From JAKFWF01 sp963750535 (GTDB lineage Bacteria; Pseudomonadota; Alphaproteobacteria; Rhizobiales; Hyphomicrobiaceae): a DNA stretch of 64,000 nt. The stretch lies in assembly GCA_963750535.1 (NCBI GenBank), contig CAVVRF010000028.1:1-64000 (forward strand). The letters are read 5' to 3'. A program made the position numbers and the translations under genes. Each line of letters starts with the position of its first letter. The first letter of the stretch is position 1. The notes under the pieces were generated by a model. The model had not been told where the DNA came from, did not search any database, and worked only from the letters and a program-made list of their open reading frames with translations. Below are positions 55,201 to 63,278 of this stretch, piece by piece.

Positions 55201-55441
55201 CCTCATCCCGCTGGTCATCGCGACCGGGGCCGGCCAGGCGACGCAGCGCGCCGTCGGTACCGCAGTGTTTGGCGGCATGCTGGCCGCGAGTTTCATCGGC
55301 ATCTTCGTGATCCCCGGACTCTACGTCGTGGCTCAGTCGCTGCGCGAGTGGGTGAAGAGCAAGGCCGGCGGGGTCACCGGCATAGCGCGAAGGCTGGTGA
55401 CCAGCGCACCCTCCGACGCGGCCGAGAAAGCTCGTTCCTGA
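52259..55441 (+). CDS. RND efflux inner-membrane transporter (AcrB/HAE-1 family)
   Basis: 1060 residues, usual length for HAE-1 pumps. The N-terminus (MISSVFIRRPRLAIVISLVI) is canonical. The proton-relay aspartates are D409-D410 in AIGIVVDDAIVVTEAVE, and the partner Lys lies in IALAAKNAILIVEFAMEQ. Two large periplasmic loops flank twelve helices. It is a proton-driven trimeric drug or solvent exporter. No TolC-type channel gene follows, so a shared one elsewhere must be used. Confidence 0.95.
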   Translation: MISSVFIRRPRLAIVISLVITIAGLIALKALPVAQFPEIVPPQVQVTATYPGAAAAVVEQSVAQVIEAQVNGVERMIYMKSTSGGDGSYSLNVSFTVGSDPDLNTVNVMNRVNQALSQLPPEVQRIGVTVKKKSSALLQVIAFYSPNDTRDALFLSNYATINVLDTLARVPGVGQASLFGALDYSMRIWLNLDRMSSLEITPNDVIAAINSQNAQAAVGRVGAAPLVDETAFQLNITTQGRLTSAEEFENILVRTLRDGSMVRIKDIARVELGSKLSDAFGRFNGKPAAGIQIYQSPGANAMAVAEGVRKALKDLEPRLPENVAYKVMYDTTQFVEATIESVKHTLIEAFVLVAIVVFIFLGNLRATMVPIVAVPVALIGTFAVMLALGFSLNTISLLALVLAIGIVVDDAIVVTEAVEHVLEHEPNLTPAEATEKAMGQITGPIIAITLVLLSVFVPTAFIPGITGQLYKQFAVAVSVSMVISAINALTLSPALCSLVLKHRGKPTGLIAKLQDGIDKSRDGYVTLVAPLVRRVLITLGLVAFFALSAGGLAKIVPTGFLPEEDQGAFMAEIQLPDAASLKRTAAVVDDVEQKIIGRPWMQDIFTVTGYSLLDGLALPNKALAVVGLKPFAERKDPSLSVFSAIKELRAEFQSNAAAVVVPFNLPPIIGLGTGSGFEFQLQSLAGASPEDLSSVARGLMIAANSDKRLAGVFTTYSAATPQIYLNIDRERAETLGIPVSDIFSALQTAMGGSYVNDFNLFGRTWQVKVQADAADRMSAEDIFRVRLRSPSGQFVPLRAVADIELVTAPASIIRYNNLRSVTLNGGPAPGYSSGEAIAAMEEVAKATMAPGFGFEWTGTALQEKAAAGQTGSILALAVLFAYLFLVALYESWTIPVGVLASVVVGLFGAMLALKVSGLDNNVFAQIGIVVLIALAAKNAILIVEFAMEQRRDGRSIVDAAIEGAKLRFRAVMMTSFAFILGLIPLVIATGAGQATQRAVGTAVFGGMLAASFIGIFVIPGLYVVAQSLREWVKSKAGGVTGIARRLVTSAPSDAAEKARS

Positions 55442-55956
55442 TCGCAGGCCGACCACGGCTTGCCGTAAGAAGCGATTGATCGAACGGATTGAGCACTTGA
55501 TCGGTCACCCGCGCGACGTGACCCGCACGCGCCCGGTTGAGTAGCTCGCTATCGCAATTAGTCGGTCGTCTTCTTCGATAAGCGCCGACACCGTCCGGCC
55601 GGCGAATTGCAGCTGGAAGAATAAATTTATATAACCAATGTTACCTGCTTATACATTTGCGCTATTAACTTATATACTTTTGGAAATGTTTAATGCATAT
55701 GAACACTTGTGATTTCCAAGCGCTCACGTTCAACCATGAATAGTTGTACGGTCTATGCACGCGAATGGATATTTTCCAATTGCGGTGCAATGCCCACGCG
55801 TCTCAGAATGGAGATGAAGGTTGATGAAGATATTGAAGGCTACGGTTTGGAAATCGGGTTTACTAATGGCAGAGGGCTTCTGGGAGTGGTGGTTTATCAG
55901 CGGAAGATGTTGGCGTCGGCCAAGGTAGTGGTGATATGTTGGTCCGGTTTCTCTGA
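55442..55956. other. intergenic region with AT-rich patch
   Basis: About 500 bases between the pump and the convergent secreted-protein gene. From roughly 55618 to 55715 the base composition drops far below the surrounding GC (for example ATAAATTTATATAACC). A 110-codon open frame (55709-56041) overlaps the next gene antisense and shows no domain, so it is not called. The patch may be a promoter or a remnant of acquired DNA. Confidence 0.4.
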
Positions 55957-56343
55957 CTACGTTCCCGCTCCCAGCACCACGCAGAAGATATGCCCCTTGC
56001 TGAACATAAATCCAGGCTTCGGTGCACAGACATGGGACTGAAGATCGGGTGACGGCGTCTTGATGATCTTGTCCTGCGTAACGGCAGTCCACTCCCCATC
56101 GACCTCGACCTCCACAATGCCGTTTTCAACCCGCGCCTGCGTTGGCCGGCAGTCCCGATTGCTACAGCACGACATACCGGTGATTGGCTGTCTGAGCGTG
56201 AGATACCAGTGGTGCAGCTCAGCATGGCCAACGCCGTGATTGCCGTGCAGATCATCCGCCAGCAACCGATTCCCGGCCAAAGCAAATACGCAAAGCAATT
56301 GGATGCAAACTAGCATGAGACTTCTAGTGGCCCGAGGCAGCAT
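55957..56343 (-). CDS. small secreted cysteine-containing protein of unknown function
   Basis: 128 residues. A signal peptide (SLMLVCIQLLCVFALAGNRLLA) is followed by a compact domain with HHWYLTLRQPITGMSCCSNRDCRPT and RVENGIVEVEVDGEWTAV, ending near SHVCAPKPG and FCVVLG. The cysteine pattern suggests disulfides in the periplasm. The domain resembles a conserved hypothetical family of rhizobia; no function is known to me. The ATG at 56343 is chosen over a TTG five codons upstream. Confidence 0.7.
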   Translation of the reverse strand: MLPRATRSLMLVCIQLLCVFALAGNRLLADDLHGNHGVGHAELHHWYLTLRQPITGMSCCSNRDCRPTQARVENGIVEVEVDGEWTAVTQDKIIKTPSPDLQSHVCAPKPGFMFSKGHIFCVVLGAGT

Positions 56344-56625
56344 GGTGCACCCGTTCAAGTTTGATTATTGAACAGAACCCATCTGCGACAAGTATAATTG
56401 CCATCGCCTTATGAGGGAACGACTATTATCGCCCCACCGACGCAGCACGTCTTGCTGGCATCTCGAGCATCTGCGACCGCTGCAGTGCGCATGATCGTCA
56501 ACAAGAACCATGCGCGGGCATCAGGTAATCGTGGCGGGGCGACGTTCTGCAGATAGCACCGCGATCCGCGATCGTTGCCGCTCGATTCTTCGTATGGCCA
56601 GTTGATTGCAGCGCTTGCGCCTCAA

Positions 56626-57282
56626 TCAGGTAGCAAGACGACGATGCATCGCCTCGCTCCAGCCCATTGTCATGACTCGGAAGAACCAATTGCCACGCGC
56701 TTTGAGCGACTGGTAGGCGGCTTTGACATCAAGCAACATCGTGATGCGACGACCCTTGAACCGCAACTCACCAAACTCGTGTGTCGCCACAGGCTTGAAG
56801 CCGATGATGCGCGTGTGGAAGCCGAGTGGACTGTGGGGGTCATTCTCGAAGACGTCGGTGACAAGGCTGGAGCAGCCGCGAGCAACGATCTCGCGCGTCG
56901 CCGCCCGCATGAGGCTTAGCACCACCCCGACGCCGCTGCGCCGCTCGGGCACGACCGCGAACCGCCCGATCTCGGCAATCCGAGCGGTCTTGATCAGATC
57001 CGCAAGCTGCAAGTCGGCGTCGATCGGCTGCAGGCCATATTTCAGATACTGCTCGGTCGGCGGGTCGTAGAGCACGCGAAGCACGCCGACTGGGCGCTCA
57101 TTCTTGATTGCGAGGAACCATGAGACGTCGTTGCGTTGTAGATCGCACGCCGGGAACATGGGATCCACATCGAGGACCCACGCTTTCTCGTTCAGATAGG
57201 TGGCCCTCAAGACCGCGAGCACCTTCTCGCGGTCAGCCTCCGTTTCAACGCGCCGTGCCCGCGTGAATCTCATGCGCTTCAT
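56626..57282 (-). CDS. FeeM/GNAT-type N-acyltransferase-like protein
   Basis: 218 residues. The fold resembles N-acyl amino acid synthases (FeeM) and autoinducer synthases: RARRVETEADREKVLAVLRATYL, then NDVSWFLAIKNERPVGVLRVLYD, AEIGRFAVVPERRSGVGVVLSLM, and a closing KARGNWFFRVMTMG. Such enzymes join an acyl chain from acyl-ACP or acyl-CoA to an amino group. It is last in a three-gene unit and its start overlaps the PlsC-like gene by 38 bases. The trio resembles OlsB/OlsA ornithine-lipid synthesis in logic (N-acylation then O-acylation), but the proteins are of different subfamilies. The acceptor is unknown. Confidence 0.7.
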   Translation of the reverse strand: MKRMRFTRARRVETEADREKVLAVLRATYLNEKAWVLDVDPMFPACDLQRNDVSWFLAIKNERPVGVLRVLYDPPTEQYLKYGLQPIDADLQLADLIKTARIAEIGRFAVVPERRSGVGVVLSLMRAATREIVARGCSSLVTDVFENDPHSPLGFHTRIIGFKPVATHEFGELRFKGRRITMLLDVKAAYQSLKARGNWFFRVMTMGWSEAMHRRLAT

Positions 57283-58084
57283 GAACTGCCTCCCGTCCTT
57301 CGTGTTGCCAGGACTTCCCAGATAGAACCGCGATCGCGGTCATCACCTCGGCATGCCAGGCCCGAACGTCGGCGAGACTGACCAATTGGCCTCTTGTGGC
57401 AGGCGGCTGTAGCGGCGGGCCGATCTCGATCTCAATTGGACTGCCATCGGGAACGGCCGCCCCTTTCGGCACAGTCGGAAACCTCAGGCCGGCTGGGACG
57501 ACCGGTACTCCCGTCTCGAGTGCGAGACGCGCCGCTCCCATTCGGCCGCGCAGCAACCGCAACGGGTCTCGATTGACCGTGCCTTCCGGAAAGATGCCAA
57601 TCGAGCGCCCGGCAAGAAGATGCCTGCGCGCTTGCTCAATCGGCGAAAGGACGTCGCGAAATAGCGGTTTGAAGATATTGAGAAAGCGTGGCCGAGCGGA
57701 CTTGCGCATCACCGTGATTACGCCCGCACGCCGGTAAATCAGATCCACGCCTGGGATCATGCGGAAGTTCCAGTCTGCGAGGAAATGGATCCGCTGGCCG
57801 GATCTGCACATGATGAGCAATGCCGGCAGCAGAAGCGCCTCCTGGCGCGAGCTGTGATTGAGCGCGATAATGAACGGGTCGCGACTTGGCTGGATGTGAT
57901 CGAGGCCGCTGATCGTCGTGAGCTTGGATCGGGCGATGAGTGCCACGCTGCGCAAGAGCGTGCGATCGAGCAATGAAACCTTGGGCAAGGGCCTCGTCAG
58001 GATCTCCCGCGCTGTCGGGGGCTCGATCCAGTCGCCTGGTGGTTCCGAAGACACGAGGACTTGCTCGAGCGCACCAGGGAACAT
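57245..58084 (-). CDS. 1-acyl-glycerol-3-phosphate acyltransferase family protein (PlsC-like)
   Basis: 279 residues. PlsC motifs: block I is NH77-SSRQ-E82, where the usual H-x4-D is H-x4-E; block III is FPEGT (165-169); block IV is VPVVPAG. A hydrophobic segment lies near residues 83-93. The D-to-E change in block I keeps the acid but may alter rate or specificity. It probably adds a second acyl chain to the product of the neighbouring N-acyltransferase. Start ATG 58084 overlaps the previous stop (TGATG); GTG 58087 is possible. Confidence 0.82.
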   Translation of the reverse strand: MFPGALEQVLVSSEPPGDWIEPPTAREILTRPLPKVSLLDRTLLRSVALIARSKLTTISGLDHIQPSRDPFIIALNHSSRQEALLLPALLIMCRSGQRIHFLADWNFRMIPGVDLIYRRAGVITVMRKSARPRFLNIFKPLFRDVLSPIEQARRHLLAGRSIGIFPEGTVNRDPLRLLRGRMGAARLALETGVPVVPAGLRFPTVPKGAAVPDGSPIEIEIGPPLQPPATRGQLVSLADVRAWHAEVMTAIAVLSGKSWQHEGREAVHEAHEIHAGTAR

Positions 58085-58926
58085 CACCGCATCTCCTTTG
58101 CAACGCCGTTCTCAATGGTTGCGCCGTTCCAGCTCCAAATTCCCCGGTGTTCCTCTCCGTGTCGCGTCTTGCGAGCCTGAGGTGCTTGCCACTGCAACAG
58201 CTGCAGTTCACCGGACCACGTTTCGGCGATCGCGGTGCAGTTGCGCACCCAGTCGCCACAATTCATGTATCTGACCCCATCGATGACGCGATCGGCGGCA
58301 AAATGCGTGTGGCCGCAAATGACGCCGTCGAATTCGCGGCGTCGGGCTTCCGCGGCAAGCTTGACCTCGATCTCGTCGACGCCGGCGACCGAGCGCTGGA
58401 CGCGCTGCCACATCCGGGCAGGAAAGGTCTGCCTGCGCCGTGACCGGCGGCCAGTCCGCATGAGCGGCCCGGCCAATGCGCCGACCCGTTCTCGAAGTGC
58501 GCTCGCTGCGCGCGCAATGCCGCTGGCTCTTTCCAGCAACTCGTCCTGCTCGTGACCATGCACGACCAAGAACCTTTCACCATTCACTGTCTGGTGCAGC
58601 CATTCACGGCGAATTTCGAGCCGGTGGAAACGCAGATCGAGAAACCGCGCGAAGCCATCGTCGTGATTTCCGGGAATTATGACTACGCGCGATCCGCCGA
58701 GCATGGTGCGGAAGAGCTTGTGCATGACCTCGGTGTGCTTCGCAGTCCACACCGCGCCTGCCGCGAGGCTCCAGAAATCGAAGACGTCGCCGACGAGAAA
58801 GATCGTCTCAGCGCGACAACCGTCAAGAAAATCCGACAGGCTGCGCACGTCGCAACGGAACGAGCCAAGATGAAGGTCCGAAATGAAGACCGCCCGGTAG
58901 GGTCTGCCCAGTGCCGCGTTGCTCAT
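58084..58926 (-). CDS. LpxH-like calcineurin-family metallophosphoesterase
   Basis: 280 residues. Metal-binding motifs in order: SDLHLG (D17, H19), GDVFDFW (D47), GNHDD (N87, H88), VVHGHE (H123) and GHTHFA near residue 220. True LpxH removes UMP from UDP-diacylglucosamine; many paralogues have other phosphoester substrates. The ATG at 58926 is preferred over the open frame starting at 59211, whose first 95 codons show no similarity. It leads the three-gene lipid unit, suggesting it makes or trims a phosphorylated lipid precursor. Confidence 0.82.
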   Translation of the reverse strand: MSNAALGRPYRAVFISDLHLGSFRCDVRSLSDFLDGCRAETIFLVGDVFDFWSLAAGAVWTAKHTEVMHKLFRTMLGGSRVVIIPGNHDDGFARFLDLRFHRLEIRREWLHQTVNGERFLVVHGHEQDELLERASGIARAASALRERVGALAGPLMRTGRRSRRRQTFPARMWQRVQRSVAGVDEIEVKLAAEARRREFDGVICGHTHFAADRVIDGVRYMNCGDWVRNCTAIAETWSGELQLLQWQAPQARKTRHGEEHRGIWSWNGATIENGVAKEMR

Positions 58927-59267
58927 GGGTCGCTCCACGCCGCTTTCGCCGACGTCGACACATGAGCTTGATTCTCTTATCAGACGTGTGACTAGGCGGT
59001 GGGCGGCCACGACGACATTGCGACGAGCATCGATCTGTTCACCTGGGCTCCGGATGGACGGATCCAGTCGAATGGGCAAGTCCAAAACCCGGCGCCGCCG
59101 ACCTGAAGTGGTTGCCACATTCGACCTCGAAGTGGACCTCGCTCCGACCAGTGCTTCCGTGCAAGGGTATCTTGTCAAACCTGGGTATGCCGCCTCTCGG
59201 CGACTGATCATGCCGGTCCTGCAAGGGCCGCAACGGCGATATGTACTTGATGGAGCTAGGACGCCAG
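58927..59267. other. divergent promoter region between lipid unit and molybdoenzyme, no gene
   Basis: 341 bases between divergent starts. Frames extending from both neighbours cross it without domain similarity. No clear operator palindrome was noticed. Confidence 0.4.
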
Positions 59268-61319
59268 ATGAAGACGATCCGCGTTACCTGTGCCCACGAC
59301 TGCCCATGCATGTGCTCGCTGCTGGCGCAGGTCGACAACGGCAAGCTGATCAAGGTTTCCGGTGATCCGGAGCAGCCGTTCACAGCCGGCTTCGCATGCG
59401 CCAAGGTCAACCGTGACGCCGAGATCGTCCACTCACCAGACCGAATAGTGACGCCGCAGCGCCGGACCGGGCCCAAAGGATCAGGACAGTTCGCTCCCAT
59501 TGGCTGGAACGAGGCGCTTGACGAGATCGAGACGCGCTGGAAGGCGATCTTCGCGGCGGACGGGCCGCTGGCGCTGCTCGGCTACGCCTACAGCTCCCAC
59601 CAGGGCCAGATCAACCGCCATCTTCCCAACGGACTTTTCCACGCGATGGGCACGAGCCGACTGCAGGCGGGGACGGTGTGCGACACGTGCGCCGATGTCG
59701 CGTGGGAGATGACGCTCGGCCCCGTCGGCTGCGTCGACCCGGATTCCATTGCGGAGTCTGATCTCATCGTCGTCTGGGGCTGCGATCTCAAGGCCGTCAA
59801 CGTCCATCTGTGGCAGAAGGCCGAGCAGCGCCAGAGGAAGGGCGTGAAGATCATCGTCATCGATCCGTACAGGAACCGTACCGCGCTAAGCGCAGACTGG
59901 CATATTCCGATCAAGATCGGGACGGACGCCGCGCTGGCCATTGGCATCGTCCATATCCTCGTTCGCGATGGCAAATGCGACGAGGACTACATTGCCGCCA
60001 ACACGCTCGGCTTCGAGCAGTGGAAAAGCGAGATCGTCTCCAGGTTCCCGCCGGCGCGCGTGGCCGAGATCACCGGCCTTACCATCGAGGATGTCGAGCG
60101 GCTCGCGGCCATGTACGGCGCCACGAAGAAATCGTTCCTGCGGATCGGCTGGGGCATGACCCGCTTGGCGCGCGGCGGCCAGGCGATGCGGGCGGTCGCA
60201 ACGCTCCCGGCGGTGACCGGCGCGTACGGACAGCGGGGCGGCGGCGCCATGTCAGTTACCGCAGCGTCGATGGACTTCAACTTCGCGCCGGTTCGCAAGC
60301 CGTCGGGCCCTGAGCAGACACGCCTCGTCAATCACAGCCGGCTCGGCGAGGCGCTGCTGACCCTGAAAGACCCGCCGCTGAGGGCGCTGTTCATCAGCTC
60401 GAACAATCCGGCCGTCACCTGTCCTGATACACGCAAGGTCAGACATGGTCTTTCACGCGAGGACCTCTTCACCGTCGTGCACGACCCAATGCTCACCGAT
60501 ACGGCGCGCTACGCCGATATCGTGCTGCCGGCGACGACCTACCTCGAGACCTCGGACTTCTATCGTGCCTATGGCACCTACTACATGCAGTTCGCACCGG
60601 CAGCTTTACCGCCCCAGGGCGAGGCGTGGTCGAACATGCGGCTTGCCCAGGAGCTGGCGCGCCGCATGGGCATCAAGGACGAGATCTTCCGGCTGACGCC
60701 GGAACAGATCCTCCCAAAGTTCTTCGAGGGCGCAAAGGGCGCGGTCGCGAAAATCGACCCGAAGCGCCTGCTCGATCATCGTGCGATCAAGGCGGCTCCG
60801 GAGAGCGAGGGACAGGAATTCCGCACCAAATCCGGTAAGCTCGAGATCTATTCGACGGATCTGGAGGCGATGGGTCTGCCGCCAATGCCGATCTGGGAGC
60901 CCGATCCGCAGGAGGTGCTCGATGCCGGCAAGTGGCCCCTGAGGCTCTTGACGACGCCGGGATACTTCCAGTCGCATACCGCGTTCTCGGCCAACGCATT
61001 CCTGCGAAAGCGTGAAGGCGAGCCATGCTGCGTCCTGCACCCGAACGATGCCGCTCGCCGTGGCCTGTCGGCTGGCAGCAAGGTGCGCCTCTTCAACGAG
61101 CGCGGCGAGGTCGGGCTGATCCTCAGGGTAAGCGATGAGATCCGTGAAGGTGTCATTCTGGTACCCGGTCAACGACCGGAGGCAGAGGCGGTGTCCGGCA
61201 CCGTCAATAACCTATGCTCCGATCGACTGACGGACATAGGTGGTGGCGCGATATACCAAAGCACATTCCTGGACGTCGAAGCGTGGGAGAAATCGCCAAC
61301 GCTCGCCGCGGCCGAGTAG
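59268..61319 (+). CDS. molybdopterin-dependent oxidoreductase with N-terminal [4Fe-4S] site
   Basis: 683 residues, DMSO-reductase superfamily. The iron-sulfur ligands are C8-x3-C12-x3-C16-x27-C44 (CAHDCPCMC...GFACAK), with an extra Cys at 14. Molybdopterin-binding regions include VVWGCDLKAVNVHLW, VIDPYRNRTA, FLRIGWGMTRLARGGQAM, and the C-terminal VLHPNDAARRGLSAGSKVRLFNERGE. No Tat signal is present, so it is cytoplasmic. No electron-transfer subunit is encoded beside it; cytoplasmic single-subunit relatives work with ferredoxin-type partners. Substrate unknown. ATG 59268 is preferred to the frame start at 59241. Confidence 0.88.
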   Translation: MKTIRVTCAHDCPCMCSLLAQVDNGKLIKVSGDPEQPFTAGFACAKVNRDAEIVHSPDRIVTPQRRTGPKGSGQFAPIGWNEALDEIETRWKAIFAADGPLALLGYAYSSHQGQINRHLPNGLFHAMGTSRLQAGTVCDTCADVAWEMTLGPVGCVDPDSIAESDLIVVWGCDLKAVNVHLWQKAEQRQRKGVKIIVIDPYRNRTALSADWHIPIKIGTDAALAIGIVHILVRDGKCDEDYIAANTLGFEQWKSEIVSRFPPARVAEITGLTIEDVERLAAMYGATKKSFLRIGWGMTRLARGGQAMRAVATLPAVTGAYGQRGGGAMSVTAASMDFNFAPVRKPSGPEQTRLVNHSRLGEALLTLKDPPLRALFISSNNPAVTCPDTRKVRHGLSREDLFTVVHDPMLTDTARYADIVLPATTYLETSDFYRAYGTYYMQFAPAALPPQGEAWSNMRLAQELARRMGIKDEIFRLTPEQILPKFFEGAKGAVAKIDPKRLLDHRAIKAAPESEGQEFRTKSGKLEIYSTDLEAMGLPPMPIWEPDPQEVLDAGKWPLRLLTTPGYFQSHTAFSANAFLRKREGEPCCVLHPNDAARRGLSAGSKVRLFNERGEVGLILRVSDEIREGVILVPGQRPEAEAVSGTVNNLCSDRLTDIGGGAIYQSTFLDVEAWEKSPTLAAAE

Positions 61320-61467
61320 TCGCACTGGAGGGAGCATGCCCATCGGCGAGTTCTCGTCGCTGTCATCCTCCGTTGCTGCGGTCGTCTCGACTGCCTATAG
61401 CGCTCGCGATTTGGCACACGCGTCGCGCGGGCAACGCCGCTCCTCCGGGGCAATTACGTGTACGCAA

Positions 61468-62602
61468 TTACTTGTTGAACAGGGCGGTGAGAGAAAATGT
61501 GGAGGCAACAACGACAGGAGGCTTTTCGGCGATCTGCGTGTACGGCTCATCGATGTAGACGTTGAGCCCTGTAGCACGCAATTCCTTGATCAATGAAGCG
61601 ACATAGGCCCAACCCTTTGGCTCCAATCCAATGCAAGCCTCAGACATTTCTCCCTTCAAGCGCACATGAATGGCAATATTTCCTCGCGCCAGGATGGCAG
61701 CGGTTTGCCGAGGGCTAAACCGGTCCCTGTTCCATAGTTTTCTCAAATAGACTACCCGCAACACTCCGCTTCGTTCTTGGTCCCCAGCTGACCCGTCGAT
61801 CCTTCTCTGCTGCGAAGGAGTATTCCCCTGGCGGCAAGGGACCAGCGGCTCTTGCGGCAAGGCAGTCCGGGTCGGGGTTGTTTCTGCAGACGTCTTTGCC
61901 GGAGATCCCCCAGGCGATCGTGCGGCCATTGACCTGCGGGTCGTCGGCAATGACAAATAGGCGCCCGGTGCTTATCGTGTAACCGAGGCGGAAGCTGCGC
62001 ACGGATGCGGGCACCTCGTGAACGACATCCTCGTAAGGATTGCAGATTTCGCCGCCGGTCAACTTTCTTTCATATCCATTGAGATGAATGGTGACGTAGT
62101 CGACGCCTGGGCCACAATCCCACTGCGGTAGACCCTTCTTGGCTGTGAGAGCGACTGCCGGCGCCGGCTGTTCAGGCGGCGGTTTGGGCGCGGCCGCGAT
62201 GGTCGGCCGCTTCGGGACCGAGAGTGTCATGCCCCAGCTCGAGGGAAGGACTTCCGGCGAACGTCTGATCTGTTCGCATTTTTCCGACAATTTGGGGCGC
62301 TGGATTTGAGTTGCGGCGAGCCGCCTTGCAGCAGAACCGCTGGCTCCCTGCTGCATGTAGGCTTGTACGAGAGCGTGCTGAACATCGATCTGTTCTTGCG
62401 ATAGTTCAAATATGCAGTTCTCGTAGATCTCATCGCCGACTGCACTGAAAATCTCGGCGATTTGGCCTGCGGCCGCTGCCGTTCCCGCGTCGGTTTTTGT
62501 CAATTGCTCGGCCAGGCCATAATCCGACGGCAACAACAAAAGGCTCGTCACCGATGCGAGCACCGTCTTCCTAAGTCTTTCCGTGCACGTAGTTTGAGGC
62601 AC
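61468..62602 (-). pseudogene. secreted L,D-transpeptidase/Tlde1-like protein, frameshifted
   Basis: The N-terminal part has a signal-like segment (VLASVTSLLLLPSDYGLA), a helical region, a Pro/Ala-rich linker (APKPPPEQPAPAV), and a domain with VTIHLNGYERKLTGGEICNP and ARAAGPLPPGEYSF. The C-terminal part is in another frame: YLRKLWNRDRFSPRQTAAI, then NIAIHVRLKGEMSEACIGL, where His and the SEACIG cysteine resemble an L,D-transpeptidase H...S-x-x-C-I site. One shift near 61745-61765 separates the halves. The start is uncertain; GTG at 62602 is plausible. Such proteins act on peptidoglycan in the periplasm or as secreted toxins. Confidence 0.5.
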
Positions 62603-62849
62603 TCTATCCCCTAAACCCGGTTTGCCGTGGTGACCGGCGTGACCACCATCCGAGGTGCGCGACGGCGCGGTATGTGATCTCGGGACCCAAATAGTGATTC
62701 GTCGGAGATTCGTACCGCATGAGTCGGGGCGAGAGAAAGGCTTTGCGAGCGTGTTCCCTTGGCCTTTCAATGAATCGCTGCTTCCTCGCTTATCTCGACT
62801 TGTATGCAAAGGCCCGCCCTGTGAACGGTTTCGGTTGCCGGCGTGCTCG

Positions 62850-63010
62850 AATGCCGGCCCCGGCGAGCCCCGCCGCCTGGCGAGATGTTCGTGTGCCGTC
62901 GTGAAGATCGCATCGAAGAAGCTGGCCAAGCCCTCGGGAAAACTTGCTCTCGAAGTGGGCGTAGAGGGTACGCTTCGATGTCCTCGCGTCATCCGAGGCA
63001 TCCGGAAGCG
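62850..63010 (-). pseudogene. remnant of a TetR-type regulator gene
   Basis: Two adjoining frames give TSKRTLYAHFESK, the recognition-helix end of a TetR HTH, followed after a one-base shift near 62940 by FPEGLASFFDAIFTTAHEHLA, as in the first helices of the ligand domain. The rest of the gene is not recognisable. This explains part of an otherwise gene-free stretch (62603-63278). Confidence 0.4.
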
Positions 63011-63082
63011 CGTGTTTGTGACGCCGATGATCGGAAGCGCTATGCCGCCATCGGTCACATCGGTCGCGACATCCTCTGTTGC

Positions 63083-63217
63083 TCAACCCGGGCTTTCACG
63101 GGAGGTGCTCTTCGAGCGCTGAAGCTGGTGGTAGACGCCGAGGCGATCGGCAATCTGCCAATGGCCGGTCAGCTTCTCGTCATCATTGAAATAATACATT
63201 GTCGCGCCGGACATGGT
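63083..63217 (-). pseudogene. C-terminal fragment of a SnoaL-like (NTF2-fold) protein
   Basis: A 44-codon frame reads MYYFNDDEKLTGHWQIADRL and GVYHQLQ, resembling the last strands of SnoaL-like proteins (usually ...GKITEHWDV). An in-frame stop lies just upstream and no N-terminal part is found. It is best seen as gene debris next to the TetR remnant. Confidence 0.35.
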
Positions 63218-63278
63218 GAGCGGCCGGCCCGCGCGTCTCTATCCGGCGAAGCGATGCCAACCCATCTTCCTGCGAGAG

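Noticed and set aside
53996..55456. 486-codon minus-strand frame inside the RND pump
   Set aside because: Asp/Arg/His-rich shadow of a well-conserved transporter; no start signals or domain.
55709..56041. 110-codon plus-strand frame beside the AT-rich patch
   Set aside because: It overlaps the secreted-protein gene antisense and lacks a ribosome-binding site and domain.
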